A stretch of 64,000 nucleotides of DNA. Source: an uncultured Cedecea sp. GTDB taxonomy: Bacteria > Pseudomonadota > Gammaproteobacteria > Enterobacterales > Enterobacteriaceae. The notes under the pieces are model-generated. The model saw only the letters and a list, made by a program, of their open reading frames with translations. It was not told the origin of the DNA and did no database searches. A program made the position numbers and the translations under genes. This document shows positions 52,979 to 63,931 of this stretch, one piece after another. The first letter of the stretch is position 1, and every line of letters begins with the position of its first letter. Location of the stretch: positions 62,001-126,000 of the forward strand of contig NZ_CANMLV010000012.1 of the NCBI RefSeq assembly GCF_947498825.1, given 5' to 3'.

Positions 52979-53277
52979 TCCCGTTGCAACATGGACTGAT
53001 CCTCGCGGCTATTTTATTTGTGCTGGGGCTGACAGGACTGACTATCCGTCGCAATCTGCTGTTTATGCTGATAAGCCTTGAAGTGATGATCAATGCTGCC
53101 GCGCTGGCTTTTGTGGTCGCCGGTAGCTATTGGGGCCAGCCTGATGGCCAGGTGATGTATATACTCGCGATCAGTTTAGCGGCTGCTGAGGCCAGTATCG
53201 GCCTTGCATTGCTGCTGCAGCTCCATCGTCGCCGTCAGAACCTGAATATCGATTCAGTAAGTGAGATGCGTGGATGA
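52975..53277 (+). CDS. nuoK: NADH-quinone oxidoreductase subunit K
   Basis: Three-helix membrane subunit, 100 residues. The two membrane Glu residues of the proton path are in [10 protein letters not shown] and [12 protein letters not shown]. Overlaps both nuoJ and nuoL by 4 bases. Confidence 0.98.
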   Translation: MIPLQHGLILAAILFVLGLTGLTIRRNLLFMLISLEVMINAAALAFVVAGSYWGQPDGQVMYILAISLAAAEASIGLALLLQLHRRRQNLNIDSVSEMRG

Positions 53278-55115
53278 ACCTTCTCTGGTTAACGATTTTT
53301 CTGCCATTAGTTGGCTTTGTATTGCTGGCGTTTTCTCGTGGGCGCTGGTCTGAAAATGTCTCTGCGATTATCGGTGCTGGCTCTGTTGGCCTTGCCGCTC
53401 TGGTTACGCTGTTCGCCGGAATGGAGTTTCTCGCAGGCTCTCGTGAAGCCTTTATCCAGCCATTATGGACTTGGATGGCGGTAGGCACTTTTGACATTGG
53501 GGTTAATCTGCACCTTGATGGCCTTTCCCTGACAATGCTGTCTGTGATCACCGGTGTGGGCTTCCTTATCCATATCTTTGCATCATGGTATATGCGTGGT
53601 GAGGAAGGTTATTCACGCTTCTTCGCTTACACTAACCTGTTTATTGCCAGCATGGTGGTATTGGTACTCGCCGATAACATGATGCTGATGTATCTGGGTT
53701 GGGAAGGGGTGGGGCTCTGTTCTTATTTACTGATCGGTTTTTACTACACCGATCCGAAGAACGGCGCAGCAGCGATGAAAGCTTTTATCGTGACCCGTGT
53801 TGGTGATGTGTTCCTGGCCTTTGGTATGTTCATCCTCTATAACGAGCTGGGCACGCTGAACTTCAGTGAAATGGCACAACTGGCACCGCAGCACTTTGCA
53901 GCAGACAACCATATGCTGAATCTGGCTACGCTTATGATCTTAGGTGGTGCGGTCGGTAAATCTGCTCAGCTGCCACTGCAAACTTGGCTTGCAGATGCGA
54001 TGGCCGGTCCAACGCCTGTTTCTGCGCTGATCCACGCCGCAACCATGGTTACCGCGGGTGTCTACCTGATTGCCCGTACGCATGGCTTGTTCCTGCTGAC
54101 CCCAGAAGTGCTGCATTTGGTCGGTATTGTTGGTGCGGTAACGCTGGTGATGGCGGGCTTCTGTGCCTTAGTACAGACCGATATCAAGCGTATTCTGGCT
54201 TATTCCACCATGAGTCAGCTGGGTTATATGTTCCTGGCGCTGGGTGTTCAGGCCTGGGATGCTGCCATTTTCCACCTGATGATCCATGCGTTCTTTAAAG
54301 CCTTACTGTTCCTCTCTGCGGGTTCAGTTATCCTTGCCTGCCATCATGAGCAAAATATCTTCAAGATGGGTGGACTGCGTAAGTCCATTCCGCTGGTATA
54401 TATCTGCTTCCTGGTAGGGGGGGCTGCATTGTCTGCTCTGCCGATTATCAGTGCTGGTTTCTACAGTAAAGATGAGATCCTTGAAGGTGCACTGGCCAAT
54501 GGACACATGTACCTGCTGATTGCCGGTCTGGCGGGCGCGATGCTGACACCTCTGTATACCTTCCGTCTGATCTTCGTGGCCTTCCACGGCAAAGAGCAGA
54601 TTAAGGCCCATGCAGGTAAAGGGATTACGCATCATCTGCCGCTGATTGTTCTGGCGGTATTGTCGACCTTTATTGGTGCACTGATTGTACAGCCGTTGCA
54701 GGGTGTTTTACCGGATACCACGAAACTGGCTCACGACACGAAACTGACTCTGGAAGTTATCTCTGGCGCGATTGCCATTGTTGGTCTGTTGCTGGCGAGT
54801 GGGCTGTGGTTAGGTAAACGTACTCTGGTTACCGCTCTGGCTAACAGCACACTGGGCCGCATGCTCAACAAGCTGTGGTTCAATGCCTGGGGCTTCGATT
54901 GCCTGTACGACAAAGTGTTTGTTAAACCATTCCTGGGCATTTCCTGGTTGCTTAAGCGCGATCCGCTGAATGCACTGATGAATATTCCTGCTATCCTGGC
55001 ACGCTTCGCTGGTCGTGGCTTGCTGGTGAGTGAGAATGGTTACCTGCGCTGGTATGTGGCATCTATGAGCATTGGCGCGGTAGTAGTACTTGGCTTACTG
55101 CTGATACTGCACTAA
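53274..55115 (+). CDS. nuoL: NADH-quinone oxidoreductase subunit L
   Basis: Antiporter-like proton-pumping subunit with the long lateral helix at the C-terminus. 613 residues. Conserved [17 protein letters not shown] (acidic TM5 residue), the Lys in [16 protein letters not shown] and the His-rich [17 protein letters not shown] segment. Confidence 0.98.
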   Translation: MNLLWLTIFLPLVGFVLLAFSRGRWSENVSAIIGAGSVGLAALVTLFAGMEFLAGSREAFIQPLWTWMAVGTFDIGVNLHLDGLSLTMLSVITGVGFLIHIFASWYMRGEEGYSRFFAYTNLFIASMVVLVLADNMMLMYLGWEGVGLCSYLLIGFYYTDPKNGAAAMKAFIVTRVGDVFLAFGMFILYNELGTLNFSEMAQLAPQHFAADNHMLNLATLMILGGAVGKSAQLPLQTWLADAMAGPTPVSALIHAATMVTAGVYLIARTHGLFLLTPEVLHLVGIVGAVTLVMAGFCALVQTDIKRILAYSTMSQLGYMFLALGVQAWDAAIFHLMIHAFFKALLFLSAGSVILACHHEQNIFKMGGLRKSIPLVYICFLVGGAALSALPIISAGFYSKDEILEGALANGHMYLLIAGLAGAMLTPLYTFRLIFVAFHGKEQIKAHAGKGITHHLPLIVLAVLSTFIGALIVQPLQGVLPDTTKLAHDTKLTLEVISGAIAIVGLLLASGLWLGKRTLVTALANSTLGRMLNKLWFNAWGFDCLYDKVFVKPFLGISWLLKRDPLNALMNIPAILARFAGRGLLVSENGYLRWYVASMSIGAVVVLGLLLILH

Positions 55116-55128
55116 TCCAACGGTGAGT

Positions 55129-55150
55129 TCCCTCTCCTTCGGGAGAGGGA
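55129..55150 (+). repeat. UUCG-capped hairpin in the nuoL-nuoM gap
   Basis: 9-bp perfect stem TCCCTCTCC / GGAGAGGGA with a TTCG tetraloop in the 78-base gap. The CCCTCTCC / GGAGAGGG core resembles REP-type elements of enterobacteria. There is no T-tract, so transcription should continue into nuoM. Confidence 0.65.
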
Positions 55151-55193
55151 CTGAGACGTATAAGATTTATTTTAATAAGGGACACAAAACGCC

Positions 55194-56723
55194 ATGCTAT
55201 TACCCTGGCTAATATTAATCCCCTTTATCGGCGGTTTCTTCTGCTGGCAGACCGAACGCTTCGGCGTGAAAGTGCCTCGCTGGATTGCGCTGATTACCAT
55301 GGGGCTGACACTGGCACTGACACTGCAATTATGGTTGCAGGGTGACTATTCTCTGACGCAGTCTGCGGGTTTGCCACAGTGGCAGTCTGAATTTGTTCTG
55401 CCATGGATCCCAAGCTTTGGCATCTCAATCCATCTTGCGGTTGACGGCCTGTCACTGCTGATGGCGGTGCTTACCGCATTACTGGGTGCTCTGGCGGTTC
55501 TTTGTTCCTGGAATGAGAATCAAAAATATCAGGGCTTTTTCCACCTGAATCTGATGTGGATCCTCGGTGGAGTGATGGGGGTGTTCCTTTCCCTTGACCT
55601 GTTCCTGTTCTTCTTCTTCTGGGAAATGATGCTGGTTCCGATGTACTTCCTGATTGCGTTATGGGGTTATAAAGCCTCTAACGGGAAGACACGTATCAAT
55701 GCGGCGAACAAGTTCTTTATCTACACCCAGGCCAGTGGTCTGGTGATGTTGATTGCGATCCTCGGGCTGGTGTTCGTTCATTATAATGCGACTGACGTCT
55801 GGACCTTTAACTACGAACAGTTACTGAATACACCGATGTCCCACGGTGTTGAATGGCTGTTAATGTTAGGCTTCTTTATCGCTTTCGCAGTGAAAATGCC
55901 AGTAGTTCCTTTGCATGGCTGGCTACCTGATGCTCACTCTCAGGCTCCGACAGCAGGTTCGGTTGACCTTGCCGGTATCTTGCTGAAAACCGCGGCCTAT
56001 GGTCTGTTGCGTTTTTCTCTGCCGCTGTTCCCTGAAGCTTCTGCGGCGTTCGCACCTGTTGCAATGGCCCTGGGTGTTGTCGGTATTTTCTATGGTGCAT
56101 GGCTGGCGTTTGCCCAGACCGATATCAAGCGTCTGATTGCTTACACCTCTGTGTCTCACATGGGCTTTGTGTTAATTGCTATCTACACCGGCAGCCTGCT
56201 GGCTTATCAAGGGGCAGTGGTTCAGATGATTGCTCACGGTCTGTCTGCTGCTGCACTGTTCATTATCTGCGGACAGCTTTACGAGCGTCTTCATACTCGT
56301 GATATGCGTCAGATGGGTGGTCTGTGGAATAAAATCAAATGGTTGCCGGGCCTGTCATTATTCTTCGCTGTTGCCAACCTCGGGATGCCGGGAACAGGTA
56401 ACTTTGTCGGTGAATTTATGATCCTGTTCGGCAGCTTCCAGGCTGTACCGGTTATCACAGTGATTGCGACCTTTGGGGTGGTGTTTGCCTCGGTTTACTC
56501 ACTGGCGATGTTCCATCGTGCCTACTTTGGTAAAGCTCAAAGTGAGATAAGCGATAAGCAACTGCGTGGTATGACAGCGCGGGAATTCTCAATTATTTTG
56601 TTCCTTGCGGCGCTGTTAGTTCTGTTGGGTATTTTCCCACAGCCAATTCTGGATACCTCTCATGCTTCTATGAGTAATATTCAGCAGTGGTTCACACAGT
56701 CCATTTCTACTACAAGGCCGTAA
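55194..56723 (+). CDS. nuoM: NADH-quinone oxidoreductase subunit M
   Basis: Second antiporter-like proton-pumping subunit. 509 residues, about 14 helices. The conserved Glu lies in FFFFWEMMLVPMYFLIALWG, and the Lys-containing VKMPVVPLHGWLPDAHSQAP block is intact. Confidence 0.98.
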   Translation: MLLPWLILIPFIGGFFCWQTERFGVKVPRWIALITMGLTLALTLQLWLQGDYSLTQSAGLPQWQSEFVLPWIPSFGISIHLAVDGLSLLMAVLTALLGALAVLCSWNENQKYQGFFHLNLMWILGGVMGVFLSLDLFLFFFFWEMMLVPMYFLIALWGYKASNGKTRINAANKFFIYTQASGLVMLIAILGLVFVHYNATDVWTFNYEQLLNTPMSHGVEWLLMLGFFIAFAVKMPVVPLHGWLPDAHSQAPTAGSVDLAGILLKTAAYGLLRFSLPLFPEASAAFAPVAMALGVVGIFYGAWLAFAQTDIKRLIAYTSVSHMGFVLIAIYTGSLLAYQGAVVQMIAHGLSAAALFIICGQLYERLHTRDMRQMGGLWNKIKWLPGLSLFFAVANLGMPGTGNFVGEFMILFGSFQAVPVITVIATFGVVFASVYSLAMFHRAYFGKAQSEISDKQLRGMTAREFSIILFLAALLVLLGIFPQPILDTSHASMSNIQQWFTQSISTTRP

Positions 56724-56729
56724 TTCGCC

Positions 56730-58187
56730 ATGACTATAACTGCTCAACATTTGATTGCGCTACTCCCACTGTTAATCGTCGGATTGACGGTGGTGGTTGT
56801 GATGCTCTCCATTGCTTGGCGACGCAACCACTTTCTTAATGCCACGATTTCAGTGATTGGCCTCAATGCGGCATTAATTTCTTTGTGGTTTGTGGGTCAG
56901 GCTGGCGCTATGGATGTCACCCCGCTGATGCGGGTTGATGGTTACGCCATGCTCTATACCGGACTTGTGTTACTGGCAAGTCTGGCAACCTGTACCTTTG
57001 CCTATCCTTGGTTGCAGGGCTACAACGACAACCGCGATGAGTTCTATCTGCTGGTACTGATTGCAGCTCTGGGTGGAATTCTGCTGGCGAACGCGAACCA
57101 CTTGGCTGCACTGTTCCTCGGTATTGAATTAATCTCCTTACCGCTGTTTGGTTTGGTGGGTTACGCTTATCGTCAGAAACGTTCACTTGAAGCCAGTATT
57201 AAGTACACTATTCTGTCTGCTGCGGCATCTTCGTTCTTACTGTTTGGTATGGCGCTGATTTACGCTAATTCTGGCAGCCTGTCATTTATTGAACTGGGTA
57301 AAAGTTTGACTGCCAGTGCGATTAACGAACCGTTATTGCTGGCAGGCCTGGGTCTGATGATTGTCGGTCTTGGCTTTAAACTGTCGCTGGTACCTTTCCA
57401 CCTGTGGACACCTGATGTCTATCAGGGCGCACCAGCACCGGTTTCGACCTTCCTGGCAACCGCCAGTAAAATCGCTATCTTTGCTGTTGTGATGCGTCTG
57501 TTCCTCTATGTGCCGGTGGGTGAGAGCGAAGCGGTACGTGTGGTATTAGGTCTGATTGCTTTCGCTTCCATCCTGTTCGGCAACTTGATGGCACTGACGC
57601 AGTCGAACATCAAACGCCTGCTGGGTTATTCATCGATTGCTCACCTGGGTTATTTACTGGTGGCGCTGATTGCTCTGCACGACGGCACGCTGTCAATGGA
57701 AGCGGTAGGTGTTTACCTGGCCGGTTACCTGTTCAGCAGTCTGGGTGCGTTTGGTGTGGTCAGTCTGATGTCCAGTCCGTACCGTGGAAATGATGCTGAC
57801 TCGCTGTTCTCTTATCGTGGGCTGTTCTGGCATAAACCGATTCTGTCTGCGGTAATGACCATTATGATGCTGTCGCTGGCGGGTATCCCAATGACACTGG
57901 GCTTCATCGGTAAGTTCTATATCATTGCTGTCGGCGTTCAGGCGCACTTGTGGTGGTTGACTGGTGCGGTTGTCGTGGGTAGTGCGATTGGTATCTACTA
58001 TTATCTGCGTGTGATGGTTAGCCTCTACCTGAGTGCACCAGAGCAACTTAACCGCGATACGCCGTCCAACTGGGCGCTGAGCGCGGGTGGTATTGTGGTG
58101 CTTATTTCTGCCATTCTGGTACTGGTTCTCGGTGTTTATCCGCAACCGCTTATCAGCTTGGTGCAGATGGCACAGCCACTGTTGTAA
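56730..58187 (+). CDS. nuoN: NADH-quinone oxidoreductase subunit N
   Basis: Third antiporter-like subunit, last gene of nuo. 485 residues. [20 protein letters not shown] and [18 protein letters not shown] are conserved. A strong terminator follows 13 bases after the stop. Confidence 0.98.
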   Translation: MTITAQHLIALLPLLIVGLTVVVVMLSIAWRRNHFLNATISVIGLNAALISLWFVGQAGAMDVTPLMRVDGYAMLYTGLVLLASLATCTFAYPWLQGYNDNRDEFYLLVLIAALGGILLANANHLAALFLGIELISLPLFGLVGYAYRQKRSLEASIKYTILSAAASSFLLFGMALIYANSGSLSFIELGKSLTASAINEPLLLAGLGLMIVGLGFKLSLVPFHLWTPDVYQGAPAPVSTFLATASKIAIFAVVMRLFLYVPVGESEAVRVVLGLIAFASILFGNLMALTQSNIKRLLGYSSIAHLGYLLVALIALHDGTLSMEAVGVYLAGYLFSSLGAFGVVSLMSSPYRGNDADSLFSYRGLFWHKPILSAVMTIMMLSLAGIPMTLGFIGKFYIIAVGVQAHLWWLTGAVVVGSAIGIYYYLRVMVSLYLSAPEQLNRDTPSNWALSAGGIVVLISAILVLVLGVYPQPLISLVQMAQPLL

Positions 58188-58200
58188 TGTCATCGCTGAC

Positions 58201-58236
58201 CCAATAAAAAAACCGCTTCGGCGGTTTTTTTATTGG
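58201..58236 (+). terminator. Terminator of the nuo operon
   Basis: Perfect 16-bp stem (58201-58216 and 58221-58236) with a TTCG tetraloop, A- and T-tracts included in the stem. One of the strongest hairpins in the window. Confidence 0.95.
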
Positions 58237-58301
58237 CGACAGCAGCTAAATCTGTTATCACCATTGTTCCTGATAATCTGACCTTCTGTAAGGAGCCATC
58301 T

Positions 58302-58769
58302 GTGATCCAGTGGCATAATTTTCACCATAGTGAACTCACCACCACCCATCTCTATGCCTTGCTCAAACTTCGTTGCGAGGTCTTTGTTATCGAACAAAAC
58401 TGTCTCTATGAGGAACTGGATGGTGAGGATCTAGTGGGTGAAAATCGCCATATTCTTGCCGTCGAGGAGGGAGAGATTGTCGCTTACGCCAGGATACTTA
58501 AAAGCGATGATCCGCTTGAACCTGTTGTTATCGGTCGAGTGATTGTCTCATCCCGGTTACGGGGGCAAAAACTGGGTGAGCAACTGATGACCTATGCTCT
58601 TGAAGTTTGCCAGCAGCAGTGGCCGGACAAAGCGATTTATCTCGGCGCCCAGGCGCATTTAAAACACTTTTATGCCCGGTTCGGTTTTTCAGCCGTCACA
58701 CCTGAATATGATGAGGATGGTATTTTACATATTGGTATGGCAAAAGATCCGACAGGTGAAATACGCTAA
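58302..58769 (+). CDS. elaA: GNAT acetyltransferase ElaA
   Basis: GNAT-fold N-acetyltransferase, substrate unknown. Acetyl-CoA loop region VIGRVIVSSRLRGQKLGEQL and GAQAHLKHFYARFGF are characteristic. Starts with GTG at 58302, preceded by AAGGAG; frame is open back to 58233 but that overlaps the nuo terminator. 155 residues (E. coli 153). Confidence 0.92.
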   Translation: MIQWHNFHHSELTTTHLYALLKLRCEVFVIEQNCLYEELDGEDLVGENRHILAVEEGEIVAYARILKSDDPLEPVVIGRVIVSSRLRGQKLGEQLMTYALEVCQQQWPDKAIYLGAQAHLKHFYARFGFSAVTPEYDEDGILHIGMAKDPTGEIR

Positions 58770-58815
58770 AATTGTCTATAGTTAAAAGGGATACTTCTTT
58801 CTCACAGGAGCCATT

Positions 58816-59127
58816 ATGTCCAAATATCTGTTTACGCCAGAAGATGACGTTACATTATTAAAGGAAACACTGGATCAGGTGTTATGCACTATTGATGATC
58901 CTGAAAATGAGTACTACAGAGAAATGAAAGAGCGGGCAGCGCAACGATTATATGAAGTGAGACAGCGTTTGAATGGTGAAGCTGAACAAGGCTATGAGAC
59001 CCTGAAACAGGCAGCCTGCTGGACCGATAACTATCTGCATCATAATCCTTGGCGCAGCATCGGTATGACGACAGCAGCCGGTATTGTCTTTGGTTTTATC
59101 CTCGCACGCTGCACTTTATCTGATTAA
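58816..59127 (+). CDS. elaB: Tail-anchored stress protein ElaB
   Basis: 103-residue member of the YqjD/ElaB/YgaM family. These are inner-membrane proteins anchored by a C-terminal helix that bind stationary-phase ribosomes. N-terminal helical region rich in charged residues, then NPWRSIGMTTAAGIVFGFIL as the anchor. A Cys replaces one residue near the end (LARCTLSD). In E. coli it is RpoS-dependent. Confidence 0.92.
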   Translation: MSKYLFTPEDDVTLLKETLDQVLCTIDDPENEYYREMKERAAQRLYEVRQRLNGEAEQGYETLKQAACWTDNYLHHNPWRSIGMTTAAGIVFGFILARCTLSD

Positions 59128-59185
59128 TTTTTCCAAAAAATACAACATAACTCACTGAATACAGGGGTAAGTTTTTTTATTCCAT

Positions 59186-59212
59186 GAAAACCACGTATAA
59201 TTAGTGGTTTTC
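59186..59212. promoter_or_regulatory. Palindrome around the menF -10 box
   Basis: 9-bp perfect arms GAAAACCAC (59186-59194) and GTGGTTTTC (59204-59212) surround TATAAT at 59196-59201. The TATAAT would place transcription start near 59208, about 23 bases before the menF GTG. The layout is that of a repressor operator. The regulator is unknown. Confidence 0.5.
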
Positions 59213-59230
59213 AAAGAGGATGAAGTCAAC

Positions 59231-60532
59231 GTGAACTCAGTCGCTACAGCACTGCGAAAAATGCAGCGAGAGCTGGATCAGGAATTTACTGATGAACCGG
59301 GTTTCCGGGCCCTCAGTGTAGCACTGAGTTTGAGTGAACGTTCTGATCCACTTGGCTGGCTTACCAGCCAAGTCATCTATCCTCAGTTTTACTGGCAGCA
59401 CCGTGACGGTAAAGAAGAAGTCGCAGCGTTAGGCCAAGTGAAGACGTTTCCCACGCTTAAAGATGCCCAGGTTTTTTGCCAGCAATATACATCCCTGCCC
59501 GGGGTCCGTCTCTGGGGACTGAATGCGTTTGATCTTACCCAAGGCTACCTTTTCCTCCCCCGTTTTGAGTGGCGCAGGCAAGGTGGTGAAGCGGTTCTGT
59601 GGCTCTACCTCTATAGCGAAACTTCCCTGAAAGAAGATGTCCGCCATGTCCTGACATTAATCGAACAATTGATGCCGGAAACGTCGATTCAACCTCTGAG
59701 TCTCAACCTTATCAGCGAAACGCATTATCCTGCGCAGTCAGCATGGTGTGATTTGATTAATAAGGCGATAACCACGATAGAACAGGCCGTTCTGGATAAA
59801 GTCGTGTTAGCCCGGGCAACCGATCTGGTTTTTTCTTCTGCGGTATCAGCAGCAGGATTTATGGCTGCGAGTCGACGACTTAACCTGAATTGCTACCATT
59901 TTTTGATGATCTTTAATGAGCGACAGGCTTTTCTGGGTTCCAGCCCGGAGCGACTATGGCGACGTATTGAACAACGATTAGATACTGAAGCTTTGGCAGG
60001 TACAGTAGCCAGTCATGAAGATGATATGCGCGCTCAAGTCCTGGCTGACTGGTTATTAAAAGATGATAAAAATCAGCGCGAAAATATGCTGGTGCTGGAA
60101 GACATCTGCCAACGCCTGCAAAACCTGGTTGATGAACTCGATGTGTTACCGCCAGAGATTATTCGGTTGCGTAATGTTCAGCATTTGAAACGTGGGATTT
60201 ATGCCATGCTGAAGAAATCTGATGATCAGATTTGCTTGCAGCAATTACAGCCGACAGCGGCGGTCGCCGGACTGCCGCGTGAGCAAGCACGTGAGTTTAT
60301 CGCGCGCAATGAACCTTTTGATCGGGAGTGGTATGCCGGTTCTGCCGGTTATTTATCTGTTCATCAAAGTGAATTCTGCGTGGCGCTAAGATCGGCGAAG
60401 GTGGCAAATGATACGGTACGCCTCTATGCCGGAGCCGGTATCGTGGCGGGATCAGTTGCGCTTCAGGAATGGCAGGAAATAGAAAATAAAGCAGCTGGGC
60501 TTCGGACTTTATTGTTGGAAAACAGACGTTAA
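59231..60532 (+). CDS. menF: Isochorismate synthase MenF
   Basis: Converts chorismate to isochorismate for menaquinone. Chorismate-binding enzyme with [13 protein letters not shown] (general base Lys), [17 protein letters not shown] and [18 protein letters not shown] at 59231 gives [11 protein letters not shown] and 433 residues (E. coli 431). The frame is open to 59204, but that start lies inside the promoter palindrome. First gene of the men cluster. Confidence 0.94.
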   Translation: MNSVATALRKMQRELDQEFTDEPGFRALSVALSLSERSDPLGWLTSQVIYPQFYWQHRDGKEEVAALGQVKTFPTLKDAQVFCQQYTSLPGVRLWGLNAFDLTQGYLFLPRFEWRRQGGEAVLWLYLYSETSLKEDVRHVLTLIEQLMPETSIQPLSLNLISETHYPAQSAWCDLINKAITTIEQAVLDKVVLARATDLVFSSAVSAAGFMAASRRLNLNCYHFLMIFNERQAFLGSSPERLWRRIEQRLDTEALAGTVASHEDDMRAQVLADWLLKDDKNQRENMLVLEDICQRLQNLVDELDVLPPEIIRLRNVQHLKRGIYAMLKKSDDQICLQQLQPTAAVAGLPREQAREFIARNEPFDREWYAGSAGYLSVHQSEFCVALRSAKVANDTVRLYAGAGIVAGSVALQEWQEIENKAAGLRTLLLENRR

Positions 60533-60614
60533 ATACTGTCTTCACGACACAGGTCAATTTCCTTGTGGCTGCGATATCTATACTGTCCGGATAAAACTGT
60601 CTCAGGACAATAAT

Positions 60615-62282
60615 ATGTCAATAAGCGCATTTAACCGTCGTTGGGCGGCCACTATTCTTGAAGCGCTGACCCGACAGGGTGTGCGTCATGTGTGCATTGC
60701 ACCCGGCTCACGTTCCACTCCGTTGACGCTGGCAGCGGCAAAAAATAGCGCTTTTACCTGCCACAGCCATTTTGATGAGCGTGGTTTAGGGCATCTGGCC
60801 CTGGGTCTGGCAAAGGTCAGCCGTGAACCTGTGGCCATTATTGTTACTTCTGGAACGGCGGTAGCTAACCTTTATCCTGCGGTTATCGAGGCCGGTCTCA
60901 CGGGTGAAAAATTGGTGTTACTCACCGCCGACAGGCCCCCGGAGCTGATTGATTGCGGTGCGAATCAGGCTATTCGTCAGCAAGGTATTTTCAGCAGCCA
61001 TCCTGCTGCCAGTTTAAATTTACCTCGCCCTTCACAAGATATTCCTGCTCGCTGGCTAGTATCGACCCTTGATAGCGCCATGGGGCAGTTAGACGCCGGT
61101 GCTCTCCATATTAACTGTCCTTTTGCCGAACCACTCTATGGTGCGATGGATGATACTGGCCAGTCCTGGCAAAACGCGCTGGGAAAGTGGTGGGAAAGTG
61201 ACGAGCCTTGGCTGCGCGAAATACATGCTACAGGTGTTGCTGTTCAGCCTGACTGGCCGGAGTGGCGTCAAAAGCGTGGGGTTATTGTCGCAGGAAGACT
61301 GTCTGCTGCTGAAGGAATAAAAGTGGCCGCCTGGGCAAAAATGCTGGGCTGGCCATTAATCGGAGATGTATTATCGCAAACCGGTCAGCCGTTACCTTGT
61401 GCTGATTTATGGCTGACGAATAAATTAACCGATTGTTTGCAACAGGCAGAAATCATTGTTCAGTTTGGCGCGCATTTAACCGGAAAGCGCATTTTACAGT
61501 GGCAGGCGGCTTGCCAGGCAGAAGAATACTGGCTGATAGCGCCCTCTCCTGGGCGGCTGGATCCAGCTCATCACCGGGGACGTCGCCTGGTCGCAGAAAT
61601 ATCATCCTGGCTTGATAATCATCCTCCACAACGTGCCGCTGACTGGGCCCCTGAGTTACAAGCCCTGGCCACCGCAACCTTGCGACTGGCTGAATCCCGA
61701 ACAGAAAATTTTGGTGAAGCACAAATTGCCCAGCGTATCGTCCGATTATTGCCTGAAGCAGGGCAGCTGTTTGTCGGTAATAGTCTGGTGGTGAGATTAA
61801 TTGATGCCCTAGCACAATTACCCGTCGGTTATCCTGTATTCGCTAATCGGGGGGCCAGTGGTATTGATGGACTTATCTCCACGGCTGCAGGTGTACATCG
61901 GGCTTGCGAACAAGCAACACTTGCCATTATTGGTGACCTCTCCGCACTCTATGATATGAACTCTCTGGCACTATTACGTGATACCTCTGTTCCGCTGGTA
62001 TTACTGGTAGTGAATAATAATGGCGGGCAAATCTTCTCAATGCTCCCAACCGATGCAGAGCAAAGAGAGCGTTTCTACACACTGCCGCAGAATGTTAATT
62101 TCTCCCATGCGGCAGCCATGTTTGGTCTGGCCTATCAGCAACCGAATAACTGGCATGAACTACAGGCCGCGGTTGCCAAGGCATGGCAGCATTCAGGTAC
62201 CACGTTGATAGAGGTGATTGTTGAACCGACCGCCGGTGTGGATTGTTTAAAACAGTTACTGGCGCTGGTTAAAACAGCATGA
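60615..62282 (+). CDS. menD: SEPHCHC synthase MenD
   Basis: Thiamine-diphosphate enzyme that joins 2-oxoglutarate to isochorismate. Conserved [14 protein letters not shown], the [15 protein letters not shown] block with the ThDP-activating Glu, and the cofactor segment [15 protein letters not shown] through [12 protein letters not shown]. 555 residues. Its TGA overlaps the menH ATG (ATGA). Confidence 0.97.
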   Translation: MSISAFNRRWAATILEALTRQGVRHVCIAPGSRSTPLTLAAAKNSAFTCHSHFDERGLGHLALGLAKVSREPVAIIVTSGTAVANLYPAVIEAGLTGEKLVLLTADRPPELIDCGANQAIRQQGIFSSHPAASLNLPRPSQDIPARWLVSTLDSAMGQLDAGALHINCPFAEPLYGAMDDTGQSWQNALGKWWESDEPWLREIHATGVAVQPDWPEWRQKRGVIVAGRLSAAEGIKVAAWAKMLGWPLIGDVLSQTGQPLPCADLWLTNKLTDCLQQAEIIVQFGAHLTGKRILQWQAACQAEEYWLIAPSPGRLDPAHHRGRRLVAEISSWLDNHPPQRAADWAPELQALATATLRLAESRTENFGEAQIAQRIVRLLPEAGQLFVGNSLVVRLIDALAQLPVGYPVFANRGASGIDGLISTAAGVHRACEQATLAIIGDLSALYDMNSLALLRDTSVPLVLLVVNNNGGQIFSMLPTDAEQRERFYTLPQNVNFSHAAAMFGLAYQQPNNWHELQAAVAKAWQHSGTTLIEVIVEPTAGVDCLKQLLALVKTA

Positions 62283-63058
62283 TATTGCATGCTGTTTCAC
62301 AGAGAGGAAACCAGCCTCAGCGGCCCTGTATTGTCTGGTTACATGGATTTTTAGGTGACCATCTGGAGTGGATGCAGGTCAGTGCTGCCTTTAATGAATG
62401 GCCCCAGTTATGGCTGGATCTGCCAGGGCATGGTACCGGCACCTCTGCAAACCTGCAAATCACTGACTTCGTTAATACGGATGCCCTAATCGCCGCAACA
62501 TTAGCGCATTATCATATTGATAATTACTGGCTTGTTGGCTACTCATTAGGCGGGCGTCTGGCGATGTATCACGCCACGCATAATAGAGCATCGGGTTTAC
62601 GTGGTCTGGTGGTTGAAGGGGGGCATCCTGGTCTTAATAACGAAACTGACCGGGAGATCCGCTGGCAGAATGATACTGCCTGGGCGGCAAGATTTCGCCA
62701 TGAAACACTGAGCCTGGTGCTCGATGATTGGTACCGGCAACCGGTATTCAGCTCTCTTGATGAACGGCAGCGTAATGCATTAGTGGCGTTACGTAGTGAG
62801 AATAATGCTGTGGCATTGGCCGCGATACTCGAGGCGCTTTCTCTGTCCCGCCAGCCTGACTTACAGGTCGCGCTCTCGCAGCTGCGGATCCCTTTTTATT
62901 ATCTGTGCGGTGAGCAAGATGTGAAGTTTTGCACCATTGCTACCCGCTCAGGCCTGACACCCGAAATTATCTCTGGCGTCGGGCATAATGCACACCGTGA
63001 GGCACCTGCAGCATTTAGTGCCCGGCTATTAACCTTATTGCATGATTCTGACCTCTAA
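62279..63058 (+). CDS. menH: SHCHC synthase MenH
   Basis: Alpha/beta-hydrolase-fold enzyme that eliminates pyruvate from SEPHCHC. Nucleophile Ser in [14 protein letters not shown], oxyanion region [12 protein letters not shown], the catalytic His in [10 protein letters not shown]. 259 residues, slightly longer than E. coli (252). Confidence 0.95.
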   Translation: MILHAVSQRGNQPQRPCIVWLHGFLGDHLEWMQVSAAFNEWPQLWLDLPGHGTGTSANLQITDFVNTDALIAATLAHYHIDNYWLVGYSLGGRLAMYHATHNRASGLRGLVVEGGHPGLNNETDREIRWQNDTAWAARFRHETLSLVLDDWYRQPVFSSLDERQRNALVALRSENNAVALAAILEALSLSRQPDLQVALSQLRIPFYYLCGEQDVKFCTIATRSGLTPEIISGVGHNAHREAPAAFSARLLTLLHDSDL

Positions 63059-63073
63059 TTTTAAGGACTGATG

Positions 63074-63931
63074 ATGATCCCTGTTGATGAAAATATGCTG
63101 TATGCCCCCGTTGAATGGCAGGATTGCTCCGAAGGATACAGTGATATTCGCTACCATAAGTCTGCGGATGGCATTGCTAAAATAACGATCAATCGCCCGC
63201 AGGTGCGTAACGCTTTTCGCCCATTAACGGTGAAAGAGATGATCGATGCGCTGGCTGATGCCCGCTATGACGACAGTATCGGTGTCATTATTCTGACGGG
63301 GGAAGGAGACAAAGCCTTCTGTGCCGGGGGGGATCAGAAGGTGCGTGGTGATTACGGTGGCTATCAGGATGCCAGTGGTACCCATCATCTCAACGTTCTG
63401 GATTTTCAGCGCCAGATCCGTACCTGCCCGAAACCGGTTGTGGCGATGGTTGCGGGCTACTCTATCGGTGGCGGGCATGTGTTGCATTTAATGTGTGACC
63501 TGACCATTGCCGCGGAAAACGCTATTTTTGGCCAAACCGGGCCTAAAGTCGGCTCTTTTGATGGCGGCTGGGGGGCGTCGTATATGGCGCGCATTGTTGG
63601 CCAGAAAAAGGCCCGCGAAATCTGGTTCCTGTGTCGTCAGTACGACGCTCAGCAAGCGCTGGATATGGGACTGGTCAATACTGTCGTACCATTGAATGAA
63701 CTTGAGAAAGAAACCGTGCGCTGGTGTCGTGAAATGCTGCAAAATAGCCCGATGGCTCTACGCTGCCTGAAAGCGGCTTTGAATGCTGATTGTGACGGAC
63801 AGGCGGGCTTACAAGAACTTGCAGGTAATGCAACGATGTTGTTCTATATGACCGAGGAAGGTCAGGAAGGTCGCAATGCCTTTAATCAGAAAAGGCAGCC
63901 AGACTTCAGCAAATTTAAACGGAATCCGTAA
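63074..63931 (+). CDS. menB: 1,4-dihydroxy-2-naphthoyl-CoA synthase MenB
   Basis: Crotonase-family ring-closing enzyme of menaquinone synthesis. [20 protein letters not shown] and the [20 protein letters not shown] block are nearly as in E. coli. Two ATGs (63071 and 63074) are possible; 63074 has the better distance from AAGGA and gives 285 residues. The stop overlaps the menC start by one base. Confidence 0.97.
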   Translation: MIPVDENMLYAPVEWQDCSEGYSDIRYHKSADGIAKITINRPQVRNAFRPLTVKEMIDALADARYDDSIGVIILTGEGDKAFCAGGDQKVRGDYGGYQDASGTHHLNVLDFQRQIRTCPKPVVAMVAGYSIGGGHVLHLMCDLTIAAENAIFGQTGPKVGSFDGGWGASYMARIVGQKKAREIWFLCRQYDAQQALDMGLVNTVVPLNELEKETVRWCREMLQNSPMALRCLKAALNADCDGQAGLQELAGNATMLFYMTEEGQEGRNAFNQKRQPDFSKFKRNP

